Of a stretch of DNA of 64,000 nucleotides, positions 35,084 through 44,372 are shown piece after piece. The notes under the pieces were generated by a model. The model saw only the letters and a list, made by a program, of their open reading frames with translations, ran no database searches and was not told where the DNA came from. A program made the position numbers and the translations under genes. The stretch's first letter is position 1. Each line of letters starts with the position of its first letter. The stretch covers positions 496,001 to 560,000 of the forward strand of contig OY762456.1 of NCBI GenBank assembly GCA_963665785.1. Direction: 5' to 3'. The DNA comes from UBA7455 sp026713185 (GTDB taxonomy: Bacteria > Pseudomonadota > Gammaproteobacteria > Pseudomonadales > Azotimanducaceae).

Positions 35084-37261
35084 TCACCACTCGCTCAAAC
35101 CCCATAAATTTGTACCAACTGCAACCAAACGCTCATTCCCATGTATCTGCATGTTTTCTGCAACTCCCCTTATTTTAGTCAGACGTCGTTTCAATTCTTG
35201 ACCATTCAGAGGTTCACCTGCTTCTTCCAATATATGAATAAAAGAATTAGTCGTTTCGATACGGTCGCCAGTCGCCATTCCAGAATCTGCTCTTGCCCAA
35301 ACCATACGGTTTAAAAACGTAATTTTGGGAGACCGCTCAATGCACATACGTAATACGTAAGGATCTAACTCTCCCGAACCATCAGGGAACTGAGCAGTAA
35401 GCTGCTCAATGATTTCTTTGGAATGCCACTGCTTATTGATTGGGGCTTGATAGAGCATATGCTCTACTAAGTGGCAAATATTCTTGCGTTTGGAAGAGGG
35501 TAGCTTACAATGATCGATCAACCCATACGTTCCTCGATCAAACAACCAGATATCGTCTTGATAAAGAGCAGAATGTGCTCGTCGTTCATCCACCTCTTTA
35601 TCCAATAATTCACTTGCTCTTTTAGCAATTTCAGTATAATGCAAAGGACCTTCTGCTTGAGCCAGCACTGCTTTTACCACTGCTTCCGCAGATTTCCCAT
35701 AGGCTAACAAAAAGGCTTGTGGGCTTTCGTCTTCATATTGTAAATCCTCATCAAATATTTCATACAAAAGAGGAACTAATTCTTGTGAACTGTACTCAAA
35801 CAAACACGTTTCTAGATATTGCCTGATATCACTTCGTGTCCATTGGTTTTCTTTAGCTTTTTGTTTTAATTTTATGCGAAGATCACGCACTAAAACATCC
35901 CATTCATTTTGTTTGATTCTTGTTACAACATTTCTCCCAGCTGCTTTGATAACACTCACTGAATTTTTTGAAAACAGTTGTATTGTATTAGTAAGGTATA
36001 TGTAGTTGAACTCAAACCCTTTAAACCATGCATCTTCAATGTCCAGCAGTTCCAGTATAAGTGGTTCTTCTCGGTCCAGTAAAAGTTGTCCAATACGGAT
36101 TCCAATCAAATCATCCCAGTATTTTTGAGCAATAATACGTTCAGTATACTTTTTTTGACGTTGTCTTATCCGTTCACGAGTTAAATCAAGTTTTTCACCA
36201 ATTTCTTCTAACGTTTGAATTTTTCCTTTGTACCCAAGACGCCCCTGTAAAATAATTCTGTCCACCTCATCCAACTCATCTAATGTCCTTTCCAGATGGT
36301 TTATCAAGGGCAACTGTGCTACTTGAGAATCTAAGTGAACCAAATAGCTTTCGTCTATTGTGTCTTCTGGTATTTCCCCTAATGCAGATGGCAGCCAATT
36401 TTCCAGTTTTGTCCTCAATGACAAGCCATGCTCAGTCAATGCATCCTCAATTTCTTGCAAGGATCTTTTTCCTAGATTCGGTGTTCTTAACAATTCAAGA
36501 TCCGTACACTGGACCAATTCGCCAATATAACGAATATTATTTGCTTTTAAGCAGTTTGAGGGACGGATATTCAACCCTAAATCATCAACAGGGCGTAACA
36601 GGATTGGAGTAACTACCGTCTCGATTGGCGTTTCTTCTAATACAGGCGGTAGCCAATTTTCCAGTTTTGTCCCCAATGACAAACCCTGCGTGGCCAGTGA
36701 ATCCTTAATTTCTTGCAAGGATTTTTTACCCAGATTGGGTATTCTTAATAATTCAATGTCCGTAAGTTGAACCAGTTCACCGATATAGCGAATACTATAT
36801 CCTCTCATGCAGTGTGTGGAGCGTACGGTCAACTTCAAATCCTCAATCGGTCGCATCAAGATTGGGCCAACTTCCGCCTCAAACTCATCAACAGTATTTA
36901 CCAGGATTGGGTCAACTTCCGGTTCTTCAATCTCATAACCCCACTGATTAAGAGCCAAGTAACAAGGTGTTACTGTCTCATTCAGCTTTATGTATGTAAC
37001 AGCATTTACGCTGTTCTTGTATATTTCAGGCAATGCCCACTTCATAGCGCCAGAATACAACACATTGCCCGAAGTAATCCCTGAAAGCTCAACAAGTTGC
37101 TCAACATGAGGTCGCGTGAACCCACAATGTATAATAGCAATATTACCTACGTCAGATCGGCTGCTCCACACTTGTCGCAAACTATCTAATTCACGGTCAG
37201 TGACAATTTCTTCGACCTGACTGTTATTAACTACAATCAGGTAAAGCTTTAGCTCAGACAT
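35084..37261 (-). CDS. Dnd-linked protein with two alpha-CTD-like domains, sigma region-4-like HTH and HARE-like domain
   Basis: I do not know a named function. After about 130 unrecognised residues come two repeats closely resembling the RNA polymerase alpha C-terminal domain (about 137-205 and 223-290). Both have the 'RYIGELVQ.TD.ELLR.PNLGK.SLQEI' pattern of its helix-hairpin-helix. Residues about 327-378 resemble sigma region 4 ('TLEEIGEKLDLTRERIRQRQ'). The C-terminal third contains a HARE-like winged helix ('GPLHYTEIAKRASELLDKEV', 'DRGTYGLID'). It is the last gene of a five-gene leftward operon beside dndCDE. I infer a DNA-binding or RNA-polymerase-contacting effector or regulator. Confidence 0.8.
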   Translation of the reverse strand: MSELKLYLIVVNNSQVEEIVTDRELDSLRQVWSSRSDVGNIAIIHCGFTRPHVEQLVELSGITSGNVLYSGAMKWALPEIYKNSVNAVTYIKLNETVTPCYLALNQWGYEIEEPEVDPILVNTVDEFEAEVGPILMRPIEDLKLTVRSTHCMRGYSIRYIGELVQLTDIELLRIPNLGKKSLQEIKDSLATQGLSLGTKLENWLPPVLEETPIETVVTPILLRPVDDLGLNIRPSNCLKANNIRYIGELVQCTDLELLRTPNLGKRSLQEIEDALTEHGLSLRTKLENWLPSALGEIPEDTIDESYLVHLDSQVAQLPLINHLERTLDELDEVDRIILQGRLGYKGKIQTLEEIGEKLDLTRERIRQRQKKYTERIIAQKYWDDLIGIRIGQLLLDREEPLILELLDIEDAWFKGFEFNYIYLTNTIQLFSKNSVSVIKAAGRNVVTRIKQNEWDVLVRDLRIKLKQKAKENQWTRSDIRQYLETCLFEYSSQELVPLLYEIFDEDLQYEDESPQAFLLAYGKSAEAVVKAVLAQAEGPLHYTEIAKRASELLDKEVDERRAHSALYQDDIWLFDRGTYGLIDHCKLPSSKRKNICHLVEHMLYQAPINKQWHSKEIIEQLTAQFPDGSGELDPYVLRMCIERSPKITFLNRMVWARADSGMATGDRIETTNSFIHILEEAGEPLNGQELKRRLTKIRGVAENMQIHGNERLVAVGTNLWGLSEW

Positions 37262-37263
37262 AA

Positions 37264-37638
37264 TTAAGCCAATAACTTATCCCAGGGTAGCTTGCCCATA
37301 TTTTCACGATAAGCATCATAAAAACACCGAATACCCTGATCCCCAAAACGCTCGACAATTTGATAAATTGATTCGCCCACCTCAGGTAATTTTGCTGCAT
37401 CAACTGCAAAAAACAATGCCTTATCCGGGTCCAACTCAGCTACACGAAAAGCACTATCAGTTTTCTCAGATAAAGGTTCAGGTCTTATGCCTTTCTTTAC
37501 TCCCAAAGCTACAGCTAAGCGATATAGATCGAATTTGATCAATGAATGCCCTGTGACTTCACTATTCAGAGAATCAAGCATTTCATCAAGGTATGTATTT
37601 GCTTGCGTGGTCAAACCAATTCGTTGCGGCTCATCCAT
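37264..37638 (-). CDS. Dnd-associated small protein (124 aa)
   Basis: The protein begins 'MDEPQRIGLTTQANTYLDEM' and contains 'FDLYRLAVALGVKKGIRPEP', which resembles the helical core of small proteins found beside Dnd loci. No catalytic motif is seen. Its start directly follows the stop of the DndD-like ATPase gene, and its stop is 2 bp before the next start, so it is made with its neighbours and probably belongs to the same complex. The function is unknown. Confidence 0.6.
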   Translation of the reverse strand: MDEPQRIGLTTQANTYLDEMLDSLNSEVTGHSLIKFDLYRLAVALGVKKGIRPEPLSEKTDSAFRVAELDPDKALFFAVDAAKLPEVGESIYQIVERFGDQGIRCFYDAYRENMGKLPWDKLLA

Positions 37639-39624
37639 TTACATCACCTTATCAATACGTGATTGTGTCGCGGAAACTCTTTTGATTTCATAGCGCGCAC
37701 CAATGCGCGAAGCAAAAACTTCCGTATCCCACTTAGCATGAATCTCACCTTCGTGTACTAACAATACAACCTGTTCAGACATATCAGGCAAATATTGCAA
37801 AATATTTTTGCGATGTTTGGGGTCTAAACGCCCAAGAGGTGTATCCATAACAATCGGTGCCTTCGTACCTGAAGTTTTATTAAGACCATCAATTAGTGAT
37901 AAAGCCACAACCTGTTCTGCACCAGCACTGCGCTCATTAATTTTTCGCCCCCCTTCATCCAAAATAGACAAACCGTAACTTTGGTTAATTTGCAGACCTG
38001 AATAAGTTTTTTCCGTGGTTATTTGTTTAAAGGCTTTTGTAGCATGAGCTTGGACATCATCTTTTAATTTACGACGTAGTTCATTGATACCTTCTTCAAA
38101 GATCGTTTTTAATTTTTGCAACCTGTCTACTCTCTGATTACTAATAGAACTCTGAACTCCTCCTTGCTTTGCTATCAATTGTGATATTCTTGCCTGCTTT
38201 TGGACATTTTCTTCTTTCGCCTTAATGTTTTTTTCAATATCTAATTCTACTTTTGTTAACAGCTTCGACCAATGCTGTTGTTTTTCCCGTTTTCTCATGA
38301 TCTCATCTGTATCAAAACCTTTTATCTCTTCTTTGATATCATTTCGCTCATTTTCAGTAGCTATCAACTCTACATTTGTTCTGGTAATTTTTTTTAGATT
38401 GTTACCAATTTGATTGGCCTCACCATTTGAACGTATACCTACCAAATTAGCGATAGTATTGTTAATTTCCGTTAATTTACTAAAATCAAAGTCTTCCTCT
38501 GACTTCTTGGCTAGCAATTCATTTAATTTTTCTCTCAGGTCAAGCTGAATACTCTCGGGTATATTCTGTCCACATGTGTTACATACTTTGCTATCTTCAA
38601 TAGACTTTCGCAATCCATCTATATTGCCCTGCAAATTGATAGACTCATTCATAGTTATTTGGTGTCTTTTAAGTTCCTCTTTCAAGTTGTCAACTATGGA
38701 TTGAACACTATTTGCCAATACATCTTTCCAAACTGTTGTTAATAATTTATGCGTATCTTCATTAGTTAGCTTTCTTTCGTTTTCCAGATTCTTTTGTTTA
38801 ATATCTAACTGAGCAAGCTTAATTTTTTTTCTTTGTACTGCCTCTGTGTTTCTTAGAAAATCCTCTATTTCATCAATTTTTTCTTGGTGCCCATCTCTTT
38901 GAGATTTTAAATTTATAAGATCATTCTCTATGATTGTCAGTTTAATTTGGTGATTTTCTTGATCTTGCGCGTATTTGCGAAGTTCTTTGTCCTTTTGAGC
39001 ATCTTTACGTTGGGCAGTATATGCATTATTCAACAATACCTGTAACTCATCGCGTGCATGCAACAAAGCTGGAACACCCAATATAGATTCGATGTGCTCC
39101 TTAATTTTCCTGCCCTGTTCACTTTCTTCAATTAAAAGGTTTTCATATTCCTGTAATAACTCGCCATCAAATAAAAAAAAGCGTGATACTTCACTTGGCA
39201 TCACCTGATTAATTTCATTATTGATTGCATCACCTGGTATAGGAGTTCCTTCGATTTTCAAACCGATAAACTCCTTGAAATCAGCATCATTTCTAGGAGT
39301 CAAGGTGTTATCACGCTTCTCAATCCCGCGATCTAGCTGATAACTTTTTCCATTGTGCTCAAAATACACGGAGACAGACATTGTCCAATCTCCCTCATCT
39401 GCGGCATCACGATTCACTAGGTTTGCCTTAGGAATTTTGCGTAGGTGACGACCAATAGCAACTCCATAAAAACCCCAGCGGATGGCATTTAAAAAGCTTG
39501 TTTTCCCCCTCATATTATCACCAAAGAGCAACATCACATTTTGCGTTTCATGCTGGGGAAAATCTATTTCCTGCCTGCCCTTGAAGGGCATAAAATTATG
39601 GAAGATTACTTTTTCTACTCTCAT
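37639..39624 (-). CDS. DndD-like / SMC-type ATPase (second copy)
   Basis: The 661-residue protein has the N-terminal Walker A 'LFGDNMRGKTSFLNAI'. Two long coiled coils flank a CxxC hook ('SKVCNTCGQNIPES', about residue 350). The C-terminal ABC signature and Walker B lie in 'INERSAGAEQVVALSL' and 'APIVMDTPLGRLDPKHR'. The ending resembles DndD ('DTPMGRLDSTHR') in the same island. Unlike DndD, it sits in the helicase operon, so I infer a DNA-sensing or translocating ATPase of the restriction half. It starts 8 bp after the 62-residue gene. Confidence 0.87.
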   Translation of the reverse strand: MRVEKVIFHNFMPFKGRQEIDFPQHETQNVMLLFGDNMRGKTSFLNAIRWGFYGVAIGRHLRKIPKANLVNRDAADEGDWTMSVSVYFEHNGKSYQLDRGIEKRDNTLTPRNDADFKEFIGLKIEGTPIPGDAINNEINQVMPSEVSRFFLFDGELLQEYENLLIEESEQGRKIKEHIESILGVPALLHARDELQVLLNNAYTAQRKDAQKDKELRKYAQDQENHQIKLTIIENDLINLKSQRDGHQEKIDEIEDFLRNTEAVQRKKIKLAQLDIKQKNLENERKLTNEDTHKLLTTVWKDVLANSVQSIVDNLKEELKRHQITMNESINLQGNIDGLRKSIEDSKVCNTCGQNIPESIQLDLREKLNELLAKKSEEDFDFSKLTEINNTIANLVGIRSNGEANQIGNNLKKITRTNVELIATENERNDIKEEIKGFDTDEIMRKREKQQHWSKLLTKVELDIEKNIKAKEENVQKQARISQLIAKQGGVQSSISNQRVDRLQKLKTIFEEGINELRRKLKDDVQAHATKAFKQITTEKTYSGLQINQSYGLSILDEGGRKINERSAGAEQVVALSLIDGLNKTSGTKAPIVMDTPLGRLDPKHRKNILQYLPDMSEQVVLLVHEGEIHAKWDTEVFASRIGARYEIKRVSATQSRIDKVM

Positions 39625-39632
39625 GACAACTT

Positions 39633-39821
39633 CTAGCCTTCACTTTTATCAAGACTGGCCTCGACTAACTCCCTCATTTTTTCAACTGTGTTACGATTTT
39701 GTTCAAACTGGTATTTTTTCTGCAGTTCATAACACTGTTTTATAAGTTTATCTTCAACATCCAACTCCTCACGATCCTTAATATTCAGCAAAAGGGCAAT
39801 GATACTACTTGACTCAGACAT
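39633..39821 (-). CDS. Dnd-associated small protein (62 aa)
   Basis: This small helical protein starts 'MSESSSIIALLLNIKDREEL' and is rich in Lys/Glu. Its ATG lies 8 bp inside the end of the helicase gene, giving it translational coupling. Short proteins in this position are known beside DNA-modification loci, without a proven function. A linker or adaptor between helicase and ATPase is an inference. Confidence 0.6.
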   Translation of the reverse strand: MSESSSIIALLLNIKDREELDVEDKLIKQCYELQKKYQFEQNRNTVEKMRELVEASLDKSEG

Positions 39822-41946
39822 TGTTATTTTCTTCCTCTTCAATTCCGTCGGTATACATTAACCCAACTTCTTCAGGATCAATACCTAACTCTATAGCTAA
39901 ACTAGCCAACTCAATTGCTGCACTACTGTTTGTTGCAGTGTTAGCAAACTGGAAACTCCGCTGAAACTCACTTTTTAGCAAAGAAAACTGTTCTGGCTCA
40001 TACTCCAAACTAACCGGCATTACTATGGCATCGTAAATAACCGCCTTGTATTTATCTTTGTATGTTCTTAAAACACGCCCTCGTCTTTGAATAAATTGTC
40101 TAGGATTCTGGGAAGATGCCAAAATAATTGCGTGTGATATTTTGGGTATATCAACTCCCTGATCCAAACATTTGATAGAACATAGTATTCCCTCAAAATT
40201 TTTAAAATATTCAAGGGTCGCTGTAGAATTACCTTCCATATTCGTGTGATACTCCAACGGAGAAAATCCTTCTTCCTTCAAAGAAGCCATAACTTGCTTT
40301 AATTGATACTGATCCTCACAATAAATGAGCCAGTTCTCACCCTCATGATAATCCTCCTTTATAATATCAACCGTGAGAAGGGTTTTTGCTTTAGCCTTCT
40401 TCGCAATCCTCGAACGTTGAATTATCAAGTTTTGTAAATATTGTGAAATATGTACATTTCCATTCTCATCCCGCTTGGAACGTGCAAATTCCTTTGAAAT
40501 CTTAACGGTTTCCTTCGCCCACTGCTCTGACTCTTCCGCATCAAACCTAACAACTCTAGGGAAATACTCATAGGGGACAAGACGCCCATCATTTATCGCA
40601 TTTACTAATGTATAAGGAGGTTGAACAATTGCGCCAAAATAATCCAGTATTTTGGATGTACCCACAGGGTCACCATATCTCCTTGGGGTTGCGCTCAATC
40701 CGAGCCTTGGTCCAGAATCGATAGTTAGTGCTTTAGAGTTCTCTCTACTTCCAACTTCATGCACCTCATCGGCAACTACCATGATATGCTCACCTTGGTT
40801 CAGAGAAGTTAGAAAAGCATCTGTACGTGCAGTTTGCATCGTCACTAATACAATCCTTTTCCCTAAGCCCTGTAACGGTGATGTGAAATCAGACAATCGT
40901 CTGTCTTTTTTCCAGCTGTTATATCCATCACCTGCCTTTAGGAGATGCACTCCTTCAATTTCTTCAAGAAGTTCTTCGTTCCATTGACGATGCAACAACT
41001 TATCTGGGACTAGAACAATAGCCACGCCTTCAGGCTCAAGGTGTTCTTTAAGAGCAGTAATAGCAGTAAATGTTTTACCACTACCGGTTGCGTGCTCTAA
41101 TATTCCTTTTTTTCCCTGTTTATTCCACTCAGCAATAGCTATTAGTTGATGCCTGAAAGGTTTTCGTATTTTATTATGTGGAGGAGCTTCTTCTTTGACT
41201 TTTTGTTCAGCTAACTGATGACCAAGACGAAAAAAATCAGTGATTTCTTCAGTATCAATATCATCCAAAGATCTTTTGGCTATTGTTTTGAGCTTCTCTA
41301 TTCCAACTTTAGGGAAGGGAATTACTTCCAGATCCATAACTTGGCCATTCCATAGTTTTTCAAAATATTTCTGGTCGCGCTCTACTTGCCTTCCATCTCT
41401 ACCCTCGCGCCAACTACAGAATACATCCAAAGTTTCATGGTTTCCCCTTTCATACCAACCAGTCCAGGTTTCATTAATTGAGCCTTTGAAACTTACAGCA
41501 TTATTATGCTCATCATAGAAAATTCCCAATTTCGCGTGATAATCTCCTTGAGCTTCGGGTAAAAAAACGAGCTTAACATCCATTGCGCCTAGTGATACTA
41601 GAGTAGCTAATGCTACTGTATTCTTTGCAACTAGCTGATTTGAAAATAATAAGTCTATGTCCCTGCTAATGGCGCTATATGCACCGTCAAGTTTGTTTTT
41701 ATAACCCGTTTCAATGGCTTCAATGTCGTCTTCTGTAAGGTATGGGGAACATATCAAGCGTATCTTTCCACCTCGTTTCACAAAGTTGATTACATCAGGA
41801 CCAATTAAGATAAAAACTGAAGACCGAAAATAACCAACGGACCTATTGTATTCAATAGCCTCGAAAAGACATGGCTGATAAAAGGTCTCAACCAAATCTG
41901 TATCACCGGTAAAATATTCTTCTTGAAGATGAAGATCTCTTAACAA
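39814..41946 (-). CDS. PLD-nuclease-like / superfamily 2 helicase fusion
   Basis: The N-terminal 220 residues resemble a phospholipase-D-type nuclease with one HKD-like site ('YHAKLGIFYDEHNNAVSFKG', 'GSINET'). A superfamily 2 helicase follows: Walker A 'LEHATGSGKTFTAI' (about 284), 'MVVADEVHEVG' (DEVH box) and motif VI 'FIQRRGRVLR'. Such fusions cut or remodel DNA in restriction systems. It is the first gene of the five-gene operon downstream of dndE, and I infer it is the effector. The start is uncertain: the TTG at 41946 is the only early candidate. Confidence 0.87.
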   Translation of the reverse strand: MLRDLHLQEEYFTGDTDLVETFYQPCLFEAIEYNRSVGYFRSSVFILIGPDVINFVKRGGKIRLICSPYLTEDDIEAIETGYKNKLDGAYSAISRDIDLLFSNQLVAKNTVALATLVSLGAMDVKLVFLPEAQGDYHAKLGIFYDEHNNAVSFKGSINETWTGWYERGNHETLDVFCSWREGRDGRQVERDQKYFEKLWNGQVMDLEVIPFPKVGIEKLKTIAKRSLDDIDTEEITDFFRLGHQLAEQKVKEEAPPHNKIRKPFRHQLIAIAEWNKQGKKGILEHATGSGKTFTAITALKEHLEPEGVAIVLVPDKLLHRQWNEELLEEIEGVHLLKAGDGYNSWKKDRRLSDFTSPLQGLGKRIVLVTMQTARTDAFLTSLNQGEHIMVVADEVHEVGSRENSKALTIDSGPRLGLSATPRRYGDPVGTSKILDYFGAIVQPPYTLVNAINDGRLVPYEYFPRVVRFDAEESEQWAKETVKISKEFARSKRDENGNVHISQYLQNLIIQRSRIAKKAKAKTLLTVDIIKEDYHEGENWLIYCEDQYQLKQVMASLKEEGFSPLEYHTNMEGNSTATLEYFKNFEGILCSIKCLDQGVDIPKISHAIILASSQNPRQFIQRRGRVLRTYKDKYKAVIYDAIVMPVSLEYEPEQFSLLKSEFQRSFQFANTATNSSAAIELASLAIELGIDPEEVGLMYTDGIEEEENNNV

Positions 41947-42015
41947 AAGGAAGCTCCAGATAAGGTAATTACGACACTGTTCTTCGGTTCTATATGCCTT
42001 AATTTCTCTGTTTTG

Positions 42016-42399
42016 CTATTTTATTGTGAGGGAAAGTAAATCGGGCAAACTTCCGATCTTTCCAGATGTCGCCAAATAGCCAATACCGCGGTGGAGATGC
42101 AACTTGAATTGTTGCGCCAGCGTTATATCGTCAGTTGGCAAGCTATCACGAAGGCAACGTGCTTTCAGCACGGCGATCAATAATTCTTCATTACCAGAGC
42201 CTGCAAAGGTCCTCCAAGACATCTCCACATTGCTATCAGCCACAATATCCACTTTTGCGGGTATGCTTTTTTCCGCCAAAGAAAGACAAAATGCCCACCG
42301 GCATAGGATGTTCCATTGAGACAAACCAGTTTTGCGTTTCAAACGAGACAAACGGTTTTTCTCTACATTGGACAGTCGGATGTTTCTCAGGGCAATCAT
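42016..42399 (-). CDS. dndE: DNA sulfur modification protein DndE
   Basis: DndE is a small protein of the phosphorothioation complex that binds nicked DNA in published work. The sequence has the family pattern 'RLSRLKRKTGLSQWNILCRW', 'SLPTDDITLAQQFKLHLHRG' and 'IGYL'. The length (127 residues) is normal. Its ATG overlaps the dndD stop (ATGA), the usual dndCDE arrangement. Confidence 0.93.
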   Translation of the reverse strand: MIALRNIRLSNVEKNRLSRLKRKTGLSQWNILCRWAFCLSLAEKSIPAKVDIVADSNVEMSWRTFAGSGNEELLIAVLKARCLRDSLPTDDITLAQQFKLHLHRGIGYLATSGKIGSLPDLLSLTIK

Positions 42400-44372
42400 A
42401 CATTCTCCATAAACCCGTTAGAAACAGTGGTTGCCCCTGTCGTGTCATCATAGTCCAGGTGGTAACTCCTTCCGATCCATGGGCGTAATCGATAAAGGTA
42501 ATCGCCAGAAATTTCCTCATCTGTGGTAAACAGTAATGTTTGATGGCTCGCACTGGGGAAATATTGCTCTACCAGACGGTCTCGGTGAGTGGAATCGAGA
42601 CGTCCCATAGGTGTATCAATGGCAACAGGCAATGCTTTACCTGATGCCTTTGCCATTCCCCAGAGCAGGGCGACAGCCAGTAATTGTCGCTCGCCGGCAG
42701 ATAACTGCCTTGGACAAATGGGGATTTGCTCAGAGTCACGCAGAACAACATCAAAGGTCTCTGGATGTATCTGCAATGCAGAAATCAACTGGTCTTTACG
42801 CAGTAAGGCTTGATAACTTTCTAGAGCCAGGTGTTCCACAAGCCCGATTTGACGACGCAAAACAGCGTCACCAAACTCTGCCAGTGTCTTTCGAGCTAAT
42901 TGTGAGTGTTGAGTAAAACGTGTAACGTCTCTGTGGGACAATTCCAATTCGGCGTTCTTTTCCCATATCGTATTGATCTCAGATTCGAGGCGATTACTTT
43001 CCCGTCGTATTTTTTCAAGTTCAATGTCAATACCTTCAATTTCCTTTTCCAATTGTGTGATTTTGATTACCAGCAAATCACGTTTTCTAACAATCTCATC
43101 AATAGAATCTTCCGGTGGAATTCCCGCTTGTTCTAGTAACGCAGCTTCCATTTCGTCCTTTGAGTTCTGCTGCTCCACAAGTATATCCCTGACACTTTTC
43201 TCCAATTTAGAAAGACTGCTTTGTAGTAACGTATTCACTTGCGCAACATCAGTATCGTTTATTCTTAGGGGGGTTTTAACGGCTGCCAGTTCCTTCTGTT
43301 TTTTCATATCAGACTGGCAGAATTCTTCCAAAGCTTTCATCACGGTAGATGTGCTTGGTATGGCTTGTACAAGTTGCAGCATTCTGGTATCGCGTTCGTG
43401 CAGGCTCTCTACTATGGCTCGAGCCTGTAAGATCTTATGTTCTTTTGCTGCATGATGGGCTATGTCGTTTAAAAGATCCTGGATCAATAGTAATGGCAGT
43501 TCACTGCCTGCGAGTTCCGCCATTTGGAAATTACAAGCATCAAGGTTGGCTTTTGCTTTGTTTACGCGACGCTGTATCTCCTCTCGCTGATCACGAAGAT
43601 CACCTCCCAATTTTCGGTACTCCTCCATCACGCAAGCGAGTTTATTCCTGGCACTGTATAGTTCCTGTGTTTGCAGAACTGCTTTTTCCCCCACTATTCG
43701 TTCTATTTGTTTATCGAGAGATTCTAATTCTTTTTCTTTTTGACGGATGACTTCGTTATTTTCGACAGGCATTATCGTACCCTGTCGCCGCCGTTCCAGA
43801 ATTTGCAAATCCTTTTGCAGACGTTCTACCAAGTCAATACCAAACAAATTGCGCACTCCATTTGCAATCAACTGACGAGCGCCATCGGGTGCTGCGTAAG
43901 CGGCAATTTCTTCTCCATCAAAGAAAAACAGGTGAGCAATATTCACCGGGATGATGTCATTGACATGTTGGCCCCAATTTTCTGTGAGAGATTTATCAGC
44001 GTGTTGATCACAAGTTACCTCTAGCTTTTCTCTGACGCCGTTACGGGCACTTTGCCAGGTACGAGTAACTTGGTAACAGGTTTCCACACTGTCTGTAGTG
44101 CAACGAAAAACAACGGAAACGGAACTACTCGCTGAATATTTGCGGATCTTGCTGGCGAGAAAGTCTTTATACTCATGCTTAAAGTGCCCTGCACACCGGG
44201 CAGCATGACCAAACAGGCATAGCTGCAGCGCGTCCATCAGTGTTGTTTTACCAGCGCCATTCAGTCCGCCAAACAACACTACCGGTTTATCCAAGGATGG
44301 CGGGGTTAAATCAATTTCCTGCACACCGGCATACACACCAAAGTCGTGCAATGTGATTTGATCAAGAATCAT
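42396..44372 (-). CDS. dndD: DNA sulfur modification protein DndD
   Basis: DndD is an SMC/RecN-like ATPase of the phosphorothioation machinery. Walker A is 'LFGGLNGAGKTTLMDAL' (about residue 34). The family segment 'VNIAHLFFFDGEEIAAYA' follows, then a long coiled-coil middle, and 'QLSAGERQLLAVALLWGMAK' with 'VAIDTPMGRLDSTHRD' at the end. The length (658 residues) is normal. It overlaps dndC upstream by 11 bp and dndE downstream by 4 bp. Confidence 0.95.
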   Translation of the reverse strand: MILDQITLHDFGVYAGVQEIDLTPPSLDKPVVLFGGLNGAGKTTLMDALQLCLFGHAARCAGHFKHEYKDFLASKIRKYSASSSVSVVFRCTTDSVETCYQVTRTWQSARNGVREKLEVTCDQHADKSLTENWGQHVNDIIPVNIAHLFFFDGEEIAAYAAPDGARQLIANGVRNLFGIDLVERLQKDLQILERRRQGTIMPVENNEVIRQKEKELESLDKQIERIVGEKAVLQTQELYSARNKLACVMEEYRKLGGDLRDQREEIQRRVNKAKANLDACNFQMAELAGSELPLLLIQDLLNDIAHHAAKEHKILQARAIVESLHERDTRMLQLVQAIPSTSTVMKALEEFCQSDMKKQKELAAVKTPLRINDTDVAQVNTLLQSSLSKLEKSVRDILVEQQNSKDEMEAALLEQAGIPPEDSIDEIVRKRDLLVIKITQLEKEIEGIDIELEKIRRESNRLESEINTIWEKNAELELSHRDVTRFTQHSQLARKTLAEFGDAVLRRQIGLVEHLALESYQALLRKDQLISALQIHPETFDVVLRDSEQIPICPRQLSAGERQLLAVALLWGMAKASGKALPVAIDTPMGRLDSTHRDRLVEQYFPSASHQTLLFTTDEEISGDYLYRLRPWIGRSYHLDYDDTTGATTVSNGFMENV

